From: Eunapius fragilis
Taxonomy: Eukaryota > Porifera > Demospongiae > Spongillida > Spongillidae
Assembly: GCA_963681505.1 (NCBI GenBank)
Contig: OY811971.1
Coordinates: forward strand, 21,294,876-21,358,875
Length of the DNA: 64,000 bases
Direction of reading: 5' to 3'
The position numbers and the translations under genes are program-made. Under the pieces are notes generated by a model. It saw only the letters and a list, made by a program, of their open reading frames with translations, ran no database searches and was not told the origin of the DNA. Shown one piece after another: positions 1 to 14,422 of this stretch. Each line of letters begins with the position of its first letter. Position 1 is the first letter of the stretch.

Positions 1-492
1 TCTGTATATTCGTTCAATAAATAATCCTTTTGCTGTCCAATCACATGGCTGAGATGTGCAAGGTAGTTTGTTGTAACCTAATCTGCAAGCAGCTTCAATC
101 TTAAAAAGCAATGCAGCAACATGGCTGCACAGTTTGCCCAAACTGCAAGCAAAAAAAACTGAGATGTCATTTCACGTATGCATACATGTAATTTGTGAGT
201 CTTCCTTATAACTTACCCCAGAGGGCGAGGTACCTTTTATGAAAGGGGGGTTGCAACCCCCAAACACCACCCCCCTGCATGCTGTATCCGCCCGTGCTAT
301 TGGTCCAAATTTGTTCATCAGTCTTGTTTTTTTTTTTTACCTTGTACTATTAAACACCCCTCCTCAAACTGAATGACGCATTCTAATTTGTATGACTCAT
401 CCATGGATAGCTCAAAGGGCGATTATTTCCTAACATGGATGAATTGCTCTATTTGTACAGCTTGCAAGCTCAGTGTAGAGTTATAGTAAATT
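1..492. other. Gene-free flank
   Basis: I see no gene here. The stretch is AT-rich with a G-run/C-run hairpin near 245-275 and a homopolymer T run near 328. The words around 240-300 resemble the G-rich ends of transposon debris also seen at 29.5, 37.9, 49.1 and 59.2 kb. Confidence 0.4.
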
Positions 493-1763
493 GTGCTACA
501 CCTCTGTGGTATGGTGCTACACCTCTGTGGTATGGTGCTACACCTCTGTGGTATGGTGCAGCACCTCTGTGGTATGGTGCTACACCTCTGTGGTATGGTG
601 TTACACCTCTGTGGTATGGTGCTGCACCTCTGTAGTATGGTGCTACACCTCTGTGGTATGGTGCTACACCTCTGTGGTATGGTGCTACACCTCTGTGGTA
701 TGGTGCTACACCTCTGTGGTATGGTGCTACACCTCTGTGGTATGGTGCAGCACCTCTGTGGTATGGTGCTACACCTCTGTGGTATGGTGTTACACCTCTG
801 TGGTATGGTGCTACACCTCTGTGGTATGGTGCAGCACCTCTGTGGTATGGTGCTACACCTCTGTGGTATGGTGCAGCACCTCTGTGGTATGGTGCTACAC
901 CTCTGTGGTATGGTGTTACACCTCTGTGGTATGGTGCTACACCTCTGTGGTATGGTGTTACACCTCTGTGGTATGGTGTTACACCTCTGTGGTATGGTGC
1001 TACACCTCTGTGGTATGGTGCTACACCTCTGTGGTATGGTGCAGCACCTCTGTGGTATGGTGCTACACCTCTGTGGTATGGTGTTACACCTCTGTGGTAT
1101 GGTGCTGCACCTCTGTAGTATGGTGCTACACCTCTGTGGTATGGTGCTACACCTCTGTGGTATGGTGCTACACCTCTGTGGTATGGTGCAGCACCTCTGT
1201 GGTATGGTGCAGCACCTCTGTGGTATGGTGTTACACCTCTGTGGTATGGTGTTACACCTCTGTGGTATGGTGTTACACCTCTGTGGTATGGCGCTGCACC
1301 TCTGTGGTATGGCGCTGCACCTCTGTGGTATGGTGCTACACCTCTGTGGTATGGTGCAGCACCTCTGTGGTATGGTGCTACACCTCTGTGGTATGGTGCT
1401 ACACCTCTGTGGTATGGTGTTACACCTCTGTGGTATGGTGCAGCACCTCTGTGGTATGGCGCTGCACCTCTGTGGTATGGTGCTACACCTCTGTGGTATG
1501 GTGCTGCACCTCTGTGGTATGGTGTTACACCTCTGTGGTATGGTGCTACACCTCTGTGGTATGGTGTTACACCTCTGTGGTATGGTGCTACACCTCTGTG
1601 GTATGGTGCTACACCTCTGTGGTATGGTGCTATACCTCTGTGGTATGGTGCTACACCTCTGTGGTATGGTGCTACACCTCTGTGGTATGGTGCTACACCT
1701 CTGTGGTATGGTGCAGCACCTCTGTAGTATGGTGCTACTCCTCTGTGGTATGGTGCTACACCT
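493..1763. repeat. 21-bp minisatellite, about 60 copies
   Basis: The unit is GCTACACCTCTGTGGTATGGT with variation almost confined to one position block (GCTACACC, GTTACACC, GCAGCACC, GCTGCACC). Because 21 is a multiple of three and the unit lacks stops, one minus frame and two plus frames stay open for more than 1.2 kb; this is expected from the unit and does not by itself show coding. A rare pair of units (a GTTACACC unit followed by a unit with CTGTAGTATGG) occurs near 600 and again near 1083. The spacing of 483 bp is exactly 23 units, so part of the array was duplicated as a block. Confidence 0.95.
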
Positions 1764-3474
1764 TCGTCTAATGCAACTGCCATTCTTTCACATTGCATCC
1801 ATCAGTGTAAATTGTGTACATTGTATATGAACTATTCATGCTCCGACATGCGCCGGGGATTCAGTTCTGGACCGGATAGCTCTAGCTGGCATGAGCTATG
1901 CTGAGCCTACCATCTGATTTGGATAAAGACCAGCCCTGACTCACTGCAAGGCGATCTCTGCGATTTCATCACCTAGCCTCTGCTCCCCAACATCCAACAG
2001 TTCCAACTGCCCATGCATGGTATTCATGCCCATCCATCATTTTTTAGGTGCATGTGCCTTGCAGCCCTGTTCTAACAATCACTTCTGATTTTAAGATGTG
2101 ATGGTGAGGGGTCAAGTGCACCCGGCTGACCCATTTGGGACTAGAATGATGGCTGGGTGTGTGTGATGATGCCTATCATACCACATACCACAGCCTGGGG
2201 ATTATAGGCACACACAATGTATATAGGTGAGAGGACATGATGGAAATATGGGTCCAGGGCATGTGGTGGGCAGTGTGCACAGCTATGGTGGGAATCCCAG
2301 TTCAGGCAACTGATTGAGAACTATAAGCTAAGAGCATTCAAGCAGCCTTATCTGTTGGTGATGCACTGTCAAACAGCTGACGCTCCTTCATTTTGCCTGA
2401 TAGTGTCCTCCGAGAGCACACAGACAACAAAAAACAAAAAGAAGCCACACTGAGTGTATGGCTGCAGAAGAAGACTGTTGTAGCTACATGTACTGATTTT
2501 GTCTTGTATCAACTGAGCAGAGCCCAAACCATAATAATTATCAATCATCCATTTTTTCCTTTTGTGAGTTTTAATTTTTACTTTAGATGCACATGCAAGC
2601 ATACAATATTAATGTATTCAACCTACAGACAGAGGAGCTAAATTATTCATCATGCCCATATATTCTAGAGGACAGTTGAAGTAAGTGCTAATTTTCATGT
2701 GCATGTAACTAGTTATTCTGGAATGATGAAAACACTAGTTGAGAAAATAAATTAACAGACATGAAGCAAATCGTTACTAACATAAGTCCATTGTTTGGGA
2801 AAACAGGACATTGCTGACTTATAGAAATGGATGTGTGTCTGCATGCAACTCATTAATGATAGTTCAAAGTATATGCACTGAGCTTTACATATCAATCGTG
2901 TGGTGCATGATATAATCCCACTAATTATTGAGAATATTTAGTGGTGCACTATGGCCGCTAAATATGTAGCCACAGTTGGCTCCACAAAATATTGAACCTG
3001 GTCGTGTCTCATGCGAAAACTTAGTGTGATAACAGGTTGTGTTTCAGTTGACATCTAGTACTAGATTCGTAATCATCTGCATGCCATCAGAATTCTTAAA
3101 ATTGATCTTATATAATCATGTTGTTGCTATCCCAAAGGTTGCTACAATGGTGACCATGCAATGGGGTTGACGCTCCCTTCAGAGGTATGAGTTTAACAAG
3201 ATTTCATTGCAGATAATGTTCCAATGCTTTTTGTTTTATTCGATCCACCACAGAATGAGTTAAACTACTAACTGCTCAAAAGACTTCAAGGAGATTATCA
3301 GTAGTCAGAATATATGAAAAGTGTCATGAATGTGTGCTGAAGAAACACTGGATGGCAATACATGTAGGATGTTGATACCATAAGGGTGGCAGTAGGGAGT
3401 GGGGTAGTGCGTTCGGACAGGGATTGAGGGTCCAAGAGGGGAACACCCTCCACTGTCACCATCCCTGGAGCTGA
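1764..3474. other. Intergenic stretch without recognisable gene
   Basis: Only short open frames occur, with no family resemblance, and no repeat structure stands out. A possible promoter or 3' flank for the exon at 3475-3608 cannot be defined. Confidence 0.4.
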
Positions 3475-3608
3475 TTAGACTTTCAAGAGGTAGAGGCTGT
3501 CCACAACTTTACTGGTGTTAACTATGGTCTTCAGGGTGGCTGTAAATGTCTGGTCCACAAAACTGTCATCAAAGACAACAAGCACGCCTTGTCCTTGATC
3601 CAGAATGC
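3475..3608 (-). CDS. Terminal exon of PSMD11/Rpn6-like proteasome subunit
   Basis: On the minus strand a pyrimidine-rich acceptor (CTCCTCCCCAG) is followed by about 44 codons ending in TAA at 3475. The peptide contains [14 protein letters not shown], then [13 protein letters not shown] near the end. This matches the C-terminal helix region of 26S proteasome lid subunit Rpn6 (PSMD11), which sits in the lid's helical bundle. The last residues (LLKV) differ from the usual lysine-rich ending. I could not find any preceding Rpn6 exon in the next 2 kb on this strand, where the PCI domain should be. The exon may therefore be a duplicated fragment, or its upstream exons may lie far away. The family assignment rests on the seen peptide; whether the gene is functional is open. 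Confidence 0.6.
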
Positions 3609-5350
3609 CTGGGGAGGAGGATAGGAAGTGAAAGAGACTAGGGAGTGTGTATGTATGTTTCAGTGGGTACAAGAGGGGAGGGATGGGTACAAGACGGGGG
3701 GTATGGTTGGTACAAGAGGGGACGGGTGGGTACAAGAGGGGGTGAGGTGGAGGTAATTTTAACATAATGCTTATAATTAGAAGGATTAACATCACAGCAC
3801 ATGCAAACACATAAGAGACGTCCAGGTTGCCAAGCAGCAATCAAAATAGTATTTGGGCACAAGGACGATGATGGGTCTCCATCCCTAACCACCATTAGAC
3901 AACACTTTGCAACTGTTTAGAGTCAAGATGCAGACCAACGCTGGGAGTGGGTGTAGCAGGTAGCCTGGATGCATCATGAGGAGATGATGACAAGATTTGG
4001 CAAAAACAAATCCCAAACAAGGTGTCCAAGAGAATCCAATGGTCAAAGGATAGCAGATTTCAAGGTACCATGCACATGCAGGCTTGGTATAGGATGCAGC
4101 CATCATCAGTGTATCGAAGGCGGTTATGATCTTCTGCAAAAAAACCCCAGTGGGGTCGCCTTGTTGGCCACCTGCTCAAGAGGAGGTGTATACCAAAGGA
4201 AGCCACAGCTAGGGGTGAGCTGCACAAAACCATGTGGCCCAAGGCAAAAGCTGAGGGAAATGAGAGAGCATTCATCTGAAAATGACCAAATTGAAGGATT
4301 TGCGCATGTCCACCAAAAAACTCTCACCATCCCAGTGCTTATCGATACGTGCCCTGATTCTGTGTACTACCTTCTTCTGGTCCTGAAGCACAGGTACCCC
4401 CGAACTGAAGAGGCTAGAGAAAGTCAGACATCTTGTGGACTATCATGGAAAAGAAGTGCTTCCCAGTTAACGGACTCAACGATTCACCAACAGCAATGGG
4501 TCTGATAACAGGGAAAGAGCCAATATAGAGCCTGGCTTAAATGTGTTAAGCTACCACCAGAAACCAGTTTAATACACTACAATAGCACCATACATCCATC
4601 CCCCACCCACCCACCCACCCACTCTACCACCCCCATCAACTCCTCCAATCCATGCAGGGTAGAATTAAATTACATACAGATTTCATCAATGATAGGTGCA
4701 AAACGAAGTATAGCAACCCTTAAGGATATATGGCTCATGTATGGTAAGTTCAATTTCATGCAGGGTAGGTTGATAACATGGACCCGCCACTCCCACACCT
4801 GCCCCTCCCCCTCCTAAAATGTTTTAAAGGTCCAAGGCCATGCAAAGCTTTTTATTTGACATTCGCACATGTCACGTTCTAACTGTACTGTAACATCCTG
4901 TCTGAGAAGAAGACAAAATATAGCAATGCTCCAAATGCATGTCGAGCATTTCATTTTCTTTTGATGGTGCATTTTGTCCAGAAGCCAATTTCTTTATGAA
5001 ACAGTATTTGGAACAAATTAGAGAAATCCTATTGTGAAATTCAGCTGCTGACACATCACTATTATAAATTTTTGTTTTCAGAGGGTCTCGGACAAAACAG
5101 AGGAGCGAATGGCTTGTCTGATAGTGCAGACCTATGCTCTCACTTGAACAACCTTCATGTATATATGGTACTTGTATTCATTTAATTCTGCCTCAATTAC
5201 TATAACATGTAACCACCAGAGTAGTCAGCCATGCATTGACGACCATTATCATGATGCCTGTCCACCTCCACTACAGCTGCCCACATCCCCTTGAAACTAT
5301 AGCTAGATATTCAATGAGATGTCTGCAAACATTATCAAATAAGGAAAACC
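3609..5350. other. Intergenic stretch, no supported gene
   Basis: A 178-codon plus-strand frame (3969-4505) and its antisense frames resemble nothing I know and lack convincing splice context. A GGGTACAAGAGGGG-type short tandem run lies at about 3660-3745, and C-rich CCCACC repeats at about 4600-4635. No Rpn6 exons were found here. Confidence 0.35.
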
Positions 5351-5648
5351 ACACTCCTGGTTTTGCAGGCTTTATATGAAACCACTTTAAAGTTGTTACA
5401 CTGTAGGTGTCAGATCAATTTTAATTCCACATGCCCACATGTTTTTCTGGGTTCTTGGAACAATAGAAATCCTCCAAACTCCTCGTGGTACTACATACCC
5501 CCCATGATATTGTGTACTCCAGCAACCACAAGTAACCCAAGTTAATTAGTGACAACTACACTCCTGGCTTTTGCGGATACCACTTCAAACTTGTACCACT
5601 TGTCAATTTGAATGACACATGCCCACAAGTGCAGTTTCTTTGAGAAAT
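5351..5648 (+). repeat. Diverged direct repeat pair
   Basis: About 5351-5465 and 5558-5648 share the order ACACTCCTGG, ...ACCACTT.AAA.TTGT.ACACT, a TCAATTT block and CACATGCCCACA. They are two diverged copies about 207 bp apart, immediately upstream of the aminotransferase gene. This may be an upstream regulatory duplication or simple repeat decay. Confidence 0.6.
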
Positions 5649-5734
5649 AGAATGCCCCACAGAAACAACTTCTGTCGCAGGTGCACGTGCTTACTACAAG
5701 TACGCCCACACACAGAAATTACTTCCGCCCTGGG

Positions 5735-5741
5735 TATAAAA
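5735..5741 (+). promoter_or_regulatory. Probable TATA box of the OAT gene
   Basis: TATAAAAAA lies 42 bp upstream of the chosen ATG at 5777. A start site about 30 bp downstream would leave a leader of only a dozen bases, which is short but possible. Confidence 0.4.
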
Positions 5742-5776
5742 AACCGATCTGTAATCCATTTTTTACAAGACAAAAG

Positions 5777-8509
<2,733 letters not shown>

Positions 8510-8587
8510 ACTGATGATGTTGTGTGGTGTGGTAGGAGGAGATGGTGCCGTGGAGTGTTGGCTGATATAGGACGCTGTACTTTTATA

Positions 8588-8593
8588 AATAAA
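8588..8593 (+). terminator. Polyadenylation signal of OAT
   Basis: AATAAA lies 79 bp after the OAT stop codon, followed by T-rich sequence. Confidence 0.7.
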
Positions 8594-8814
8594 GGTGCTT
8601 TTAAATATCTCTTCCAACATCCTGGAAATCCTTCCTAGCACAATGTTGTAGTAATGTGCAGTATATATAGTTGTACAATGTTTTATTAGGTTTATAAACA
8701 TTACGTGAAGGATCAATGTGTTTGCTGGCATGATGCATGTGTATGTGATCAGAATACTTGCAAAATGGGTATTCATCATTGAACAGTAGATTTGGAATAA
8801 GTACTCAATGTATG

Positions 8815-9097
8815 ACAAGTAAAGAAAAACATTCTCTAACGAGAGAGTTGGTGGGATATAGGAATTGGAGGCAATGGTGGTGTTAAAAGGAAGGGAATGT
8901 TCAAGGTTTTGAGAAAAGGGTAATGAGACAAAAATCCTATATTGAGCACGTGTAAATGTAACAGTACCAAAAGAAGTGCTAAATATAGGATTTTTGTCTC
9001 ATTACCCTTTTCTCAAAACCTTGTTCCCTTCCTTTTAGGACCACCATTGCCTATATCCCACCAACTTTCTCGTTAGAGAATGTTTTTCTTTACTTGT
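8815..9097. mobile_element. Hairpin MITE copy A
   Basis: The element starts ACAAGTAAA, runs through ACATTCTCTAACGAGAGAG, and ends with the inverse (CTCGTTAGAGAATG...TTTACTTGT). The whole 283 bp is one imperfect palindrome with a small loop near 8955. It encodes nothing. Related copies lie at 12.2, 14.2, 21.7, 26.2 and 62.7 kb, with a single end at 57.8 kb. Long terminal inverted repeats, small size and no coding capacity fit a non-autonomous DNA transposon. Target-site duplications are not clear. Confidence 0.85.
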
Positions 9098-9523
9098 TTT
9101 CTCTATATCATTTTTTAAATACTGGCAAGTGCCCCCCCCCACCCCTCCCCCCCTCCGCTTCATGCAATTACCGTCACGAGCAGACGCCCGCTTTTGTTTG
9201 GGATCACTGTAAGGAACGCGGGAGAATTCTAACAACGTCCTCCTTGTTTGCACAATTCTAAATATACGTAAATGTCGCCATGGGAACGCTTCTATTTTTT
9301 TTTGAACGGTACGAAAAAGGATTATTTTTTATAGTAACAAAACAATGACGTTATTAGGCAACAAAACAATGCAAGACGCGCGTGACGTCAATCTACGTCA
9401 TTGAAGCGGTTGTTATAATATATCCGCTGTGACTTCCGCAGCTATAATATCCCCTAGTCTCATCACAGATCGACGTATCGTAAACGATTATCGCTTATAC
9501 TTGGCTAAATTAATCGGCACATC
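9098..9523. other. Upstream region of the 9524 exon
   Basis: No gene is seen. A C-run lies at 9130-9150. AT-rich TATAAT-like words at about 9414-9455 and a CRE-like TGACGTCA at about 9383 could serve a promoter for the exon starting at 9524. Confidence 0.3.
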
Positions 9524-9627
9524 ATGATTCTGCTTACAGTGATAATCGTTACGTCATGTATACTGCTTACTGTTGGCTCTTGCAATTGTACGATGTCAGA
9601 GGCACGTTTATACTTTGTCCCTCAAAG
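9524..9627 (+). CDS. First exon of an unidentified secreted/membrane protein
   Basis: ATG at 9524 opens a 34-codon frame beginning with a typical signal peptide (MILLTVIIVTSCILLTVG, then SCNCT). It ends at a GT donor (CAAAG|GTAAGG). The next exon could not be found: the intron runs into a 19-bp minisatellite. Candidate downstream coding pieces on the same strand near 14.6-14.8 and 15.25-15.36 kb cannot be joined with confidence. The seen evidence is the hydrophobic leader and donor; the identity of the gene is unknown. Confidence 0.45.
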
Positions 9628-9711
9628 GTAAGGGAACGCCTTTGTAGTTAAGGATTCACGTGACGCACCACGTGACATGCTACACCCACAAAGTTCACAT
9701 CCCCAAACTAT

Positions 9712-10240
9712 CACCTCCCACACTCCACTACCCTACCCACCACACTCATCTACCACACCCACACTCATCTACCACACCCACACTCCCCTACCACACCCAC
9801 ACTCCCCTACCACACCCACACTCACCTACCACACTCACACTTATCTACCACACCCACACTCACATACCACACCCACACTCACCTACCACACCTACACTCA
9901 CCTACCACACCCACTCACATACCACACCCATACTCATCTACCACACCCACACTCACCTACCGCACCCACACTCCTGTACCACACCACACTCCCCTACCAC
10001 ACCCACACTCCCCTACCACACCCACACTCACATACCACACCCACACTCACCTACCACACCCACACTCACCTACCACACCCACACTCACCTACCACACCCA
10101 CACTCCCCTACCACACCCACACTCCCCAATCACACCCACTCTCACATACCACACTCACCTACCACACCCACACTCACCTACCATTTCCACACACACCTGC
10201 TACCCTACCACTTCTCCCCTACTACCACACCCCCACTCAC
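9712..10240. repeat. 19-bp minisatellite
   Basis: The unit is CTACCACACCCACACTCAC with T/C variants, in roughly 27 copies. The long Thr/His/Pro open frames across it are a product of the repeat. Its right flank (CACCAGGATATAAGT..CCACACAGTAC) recurs inverted at about 14840-14870, next to a shorter inverted array of the same unit. Confidence 0.9.
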
Positions 10241-10389
10241 CAGGATATAAGTGGCCACACAGTACACTGCACTATGTAGGATTATTCTTTCCTAGCCACT
10301 TGTAGAGTGGATCATCCATAATGACCAGCCATCTTCCTTCTGGACCACAACGTACACATGCATATATAGAGGAGGGCGGAGGTAAGGTC

Positions 10390-10445
10390 CCAGACCCACA
10401 TCGCAGCTGCGGATGGATTACATCACCGCTACGATGTGGGTCTGG
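10390..10445. repeat. Short inverted repeat (hairpin)
   Basis: CAGACCCACATCG at 10391 pairs with CGATGTGGGTCTG ending at about 10444, with about 29 bp between them. A related piece with GTAGCGGTGATGTAACC lies near 12865. Confidence 0.7.
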
Positions 10446-10539
10446 ATACGAGACTATACGTTATTATTCCCCTGGTCATGAACATTTTTCCAAACTGCTG
10501 ATGGGACTGAGAGTGTGCATGAAGTCACACTACTAACAG

Positions 10540-10990
10540 AAACTCTGACAAGCTTTCCATCGTAGTTCATCGTCACTCTGACCGTTGAGCGGGGTGTCAT
10601 GTGACATTTATGGGCGTGCCCACATCAGGTGAGATGTACGGAACAAAGGCACTTTTCAGGATATCGATCAATCTTTCAGAAAAGGAAAGCTCTGATTAAT
10701 TTCAATTTAGAACATGCTTTTTTTGCTGTGTTTTGTGTAACCCCGCAAGAAAAATAAGCCGTGCTCTTTCAGACAATGTATATAAAATACTGGGGAGTGA
10801 GGAAGGGATAACAGATATATATGTACTGGTGAGGAATCCGGCCGCAGATGGATATATAAAACAGTTTACACAATTTTATCAAAATTTCATGGACCGTCAT
10901 TGTAAAAGTGCTACGCGATGTAGCTGGCACTAGAACAGGATTTTGTGAAACAGTTCAGGTCACAGATTCCGACAGCAAATGATTGACATT
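10540..10990 (+). repeat. Copy of a duplicated segment (partner at 15.34-15.93 kb)
   Basis: Shared blocks in direct orientation include ATCGTCACTCTGACCG, TTTATGGGCGTG, AGGATATCGATC and TTTTGTGTAACCCCGCAAG, in order, also at 15355-15530. The same CCCCGCAA block occurs inverted at about 11200 beside an A-run, and ATCATGGACCGC inverted at about 11083. This stretch is therefore a rearranged mosaic of one older repeat. Confidence 0.75.
10895..10985 (+). pseudogene. Tail fragment of the multi-TM receptor gene (duplicate)
   Basis: GTGCTACGCGATGTAGCTGGCAC and the following ~70 bp, ending at ATGATTGACATTAAT, match the minus-strand C-terminal end and stop region of the receptor frame at 15812-15960. 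The copy has internal deletions and its frame is broken. It is a duplicated fragment, not a gene. Confidence 0.7.
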
Positions 10991-11764
10991 AATTTAATTA
11001 TTTCTGCCTGTATATCATCGACGATAAATAAAAAATAGAGTATGTAAGGCAATTAAAGGTAATGCAATTAACATACGCGCGGTCCATGATATTAAAATTA
11101 ACAATCAAAAAAAAAAGTGCGAACTACTGATTGTATATACTGCTTCGGAATCCTCGCTTCCCAGTATTACAAAAGCGGCTTAATTTTCCCAGTTGCGGGG
11201 TTACACAATTGCAAAAAAAAAAAAAAAAAACTCTACCAAAAAAGAAGTTGGTGTGATTACAGGATTTGATGGCAATTAAAGATGGTGTAATAAAATGTGA
11301 TCCATGAAGTTTTGATATTAAAAAATCAACTGTTTACAACAAAAAAAAAAGTGTGAACTCTCCCATATATCCATTTGTGGCCGGTCTCCTCCAGTACATA
11401 TATAATCACATAAGGACCTATTTATTGCAACTAGGCACGCCGGCACGAACTCTGACTCGACAGCTCTATGTACTTGGCATGCAAGGTGTAGCCACTAGCT
11501 GTTTTACATGATCGAGCAGCGTGCTGCACGCTTTACACTAAATACAGTACGTTCCAGTACATGTACGATGAGTTAGAGAATGTGAAAACAACCCAGGCCA
11601 GTTGGTGAGACATGCAGGCGGTGTAACTGTTGTGGTGTGGTAGTGGGCCGCGTCCGTCCCAGAGACGAGTACGCGGTCGAGCATGCATAGATTAAAAAAA
11701 AAAAAAAAAAAAAAAACTGGAGTTTTCTCGATAGTTGTCGACTACCAGGCCTAGAGGTGGCAAG
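10991..11764. other. Repeat mosaic, no gene
   Basis: AT-rich sequence contains inverted pieces of the 10.7 kb repeat (11117-11235 and 11290-11345), A-runs at 11214-11230 and 11694-11716, and no supported coding sequence. Confidence 0.45.
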
Positions 11765-12150
11765 CTTTGTAACCAAATATCGGAAGTTTCGTTAGAATCT
11801 TCCATATAGGATTTGACCCCGACTATGAATGTCATTAAAAAAACGCGACCCGTCTGTAACAACACTCCCAACGATCGGATCGTGTAGCTTGTTTTAGCAA
11901 TCGATCTAGAAGTCAAAAATGAGTAGTTTCGTTTTTGTTTCATGTCGCTGAACCGCGTGGTTGTTGAGAACAAGAGTGTACTGCCCGTCCTCGTACCCAG
12001 TCTCGGAACAAGGGGCGGGTCGTCTTCTTATTCTTCTTCTTCTCCTCCTTCTTCTTGGCAACGCATAACTCAGGACAGGAACATTTCTAAGCGATGAAAA
12101 TTTCACCAATAGCTTCAGAATCGGCTGGAGGACTCGCTTTTATATAATAT
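11765..12150 (+). mobile_element. TTC-bearing interspersed repeat, copy 1
   Basis: Ordered blocks include ATATCGGAAG, CTATATAGG-like words, GAATGTCATTAAAAAAACGCG, CCCAACGATCGGATCG, AGCAATCGATCTAGAAGTC, AGTTTCGTTTTTGTTTC, a TTCTTCTTC/TCCTCC tract and CAATAGCTTCAGAAT..GCTGGAGGACTCGC. The same order is found at 20.96 kb, at 35.5 kb and inverted at 28.8 kb. No open frame crosses it, so it looks like a non-autonomous element of about 350 bp. I cannot assign a class. Confidence 0.8.
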
Positions 12151-12169
12151 ATGAAAAAAAATTAAGAAA

Positions 12170-12455
12170 ACAAGTAAATAAAAACATTCTCTACGAGAAA
12201 GTTGGTGGGATATAGGATTTGATTATGACATTGGTGGTGTAAAAAGCAAGGAAACAAGGTCTTATCAGAAGGGAAAATGTCATAGTCCTATATTTAGCAC
12301 ATTTCTAGGGCATGTGTTGTTTGTGTGCTAAATATAGGACTATGACATTTTCCCTTCTGATAAGACCTTGTTTCCTTGGTTTTTACACCACCAATGTCAT
12401 AATCAAATCCTATATCCCACCAACTTTCTCGTAGAGAATGTTTTAATTTACTTGT
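12170..12455. mobile_element. Hairpin MITE copy B
   Basis: ACAAGTAAATAAAAACATTC at the left pairs with the inverse at the right. The centre (AGCACATTTCTAGGGCATG) is nearly identical to copy D at 21.7 kb, suggesting recent activity of this subfamily. Confidence 0.88.
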
Positions 12456-14154
12456 TCAATGAGCTATGTATCCACTAGGCACGTATACAGAATTTATCGT
12501 AGGCAGAGTTTATATTAATAGAAGACGAAATTCGCGTCACCAAAGGTGCATGGTCATTCGATAAAATGAAGGAGTGTAATTGTTGTCCTCATTACCTCAT
12601 AAACACATACCTACCAAATTTTTAAATATGGATTATAAGGTATTATAATTAACTTCGCCATCCCAATTGCAAGGTCAATGGAAGATGCAAAGAGACATAA
12701 CACTTCAAGTGTGGCCTAGGATAGGAAGAAGGAGAACTAAGAAAGCAGTCAATTTGCAATAAAGTCAGGGTAATGTCACGCTGCATTAGCTGCTCTTGAA
12801 AGTCTTCTTTGCGGTACACAGAGGATATTTACATATGTCTACGTCACCACCACGTTCAGCGTAGCGGTGATGTAACCCAGCCCCGTGCTGCAAAAAGTGT
12901 CTGGGGCCGAGATCTGACAACTCAACTGAAGCAATGACCAAGTACTAAACAAAGGAAACATTTGCGTTACTAGTATTTCTGTCCATGCCATGCATGCATG
13001 CCCCCCCCGGGGAAGGAAAGTCAGTCATTTTTCGAAAGCAAGATCCATTAATATTTAGTTAAAAGCTTAGCCATCTGTCGAGTGGAGAATCTTAATGGGG
13101 GAAGTGCGTTTTCTCTGACGCATATCTGCTAACACCTTTCAATGAGGATACAGCTACTCAGTTGCAAATTGAAACGATAATGAATGCTATAGGAAGCTAG
13201 GAGTGTTTGTTGATTGCCTGCCTACACAACGAAGAGAAGTGCTATGGGAATAAGTATAAACTAGAACTCCAACAGACACGGTCACTTGTATGGCAACAGA
13301 GTTATCAATTACTCCATCAACATTGGTAGCACAGCATTGGTACATTCCCTAGTCCGGCAGCATTACGTTGGTAAGTTAGAGGGTGGAATGGGTGGTCCCT
13401 GTTACCCTCCCTCTATCAGTGATCAGAGGACCAATCCATCTTTAACCCATTTAGCTGGTTCTGGTGGCATTTTGGCCACCGCTGAGGGTGCACACAAGAG
13501 AGAGGTTTGAATTGATGGCGGGTTTAGGGGGGGAAATAGGAGAGGGGTGGAGACATGTAAATGAAGGGCTGCACCAAGGGAAGCATGTGATCACACAGGT
13601 GGTAGCATACAGTAATATGGTAGAACATACCTGCATGGGCAGCTGCTATCAACTCCTGTATGGATGCTCTGGTAGATACTTATCATATGATCATGAGATG
13701 GATTAGTTAGCGATTAGTGTGGTCAGTTCCTTTGTGCAAATTCACCCATTGGGTACTATGTTAATGCTGAACTATTGAAAATGGTGGGTAGTATAGAAGA
13801 CACCAGACACTGGGACAGAGAAGAATTCCACACATAGTATGGGTCTCTGGAGGCCACACAAGTCTTGTGTATTGAATGTGATGACTCTGGTTGGTCTGAC
13901 CACTCCCCCCTCACCTGCAATTGAGATATCTAGTACATCTCTGAAGTGGTAGTCTGTCTGTGTTCACATAAAGGTACTTCACTCCTCCCTGGGGCAGGTG
14001 GGATGTTGATGCCATAAGGCTAGGAATGCAGGCATGTAAACACAAACACACACCTGTAGTGTGATGCCATATGTCTAACACATGAGAAGTCATCTAGTTT
14101 CATAACAAAAATGACAATGAAATATAATTAAGCAATGAAATAGGATTCAATACA
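12456..14154. other. Intergenic or intronic stretch
   Basis: No gene is recognised. A possible exon-like stretch lies near 13275-13370 (ACACGGTCACTTGTATGGCAA onward) before a GTAAGT-type site at 13372, but the reading is too short to name. C-runs lie at about 13000. The rest is low-complexity AT-rich DNA. Confidence 0.3.
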
Positions 14155-14422
14155 TGCAATTCTCTATGAGAACGTTGGTGGCATATAGGATTTGAGTGGT
14201 GTAACAATTAAAGGAGGAAACAAATAAGAAGGGAAAATGCAAAAAGTCTTATATTTCGCCCATTTGTAGGACATTATGTTTGGCATACGTGTGCGAAATA
14301 TAGGACTATTAGGCTCCCCTTCTTATTGGACCCTTGTTTCCTTGCTTTATACACCACGGTACTATTACCTTTGAATACTATATTCCACCAACTTTCTCAT
14401 ATAGAATGTTTTTATAACTTGT
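14155..14422. mobile_element. Hairpin MITE copy C (diverged)
   Basis: TCTCTATGAGAACGTTGGTGG at the left and the inverse at the right, with matching AATATAGGACTATT in the stem, put this in the same family as copies A and B. The outermost left end has decayed. Confidence 0.75.

Noticed and set aside
470-1830. Three long open frames (426-445 codons) over the 21-bp repeat
   Set aside because: They follow from a stop-free unit whose length is a multiple of three; there is no independent coding evidence.
3969-4505. 178-codon plus-strand frame
   Set aside because: It has no recognisable motif, low-complexity neighbours and no splice context. It was also tested as possible upstream Rpn6 exons on the other strand and does not match.
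9660-10279. Thr/His/Pro-rich frames of about 200 codons
   Set aside because: They are products of the 19-bp minisatellite, open in two frames at once.
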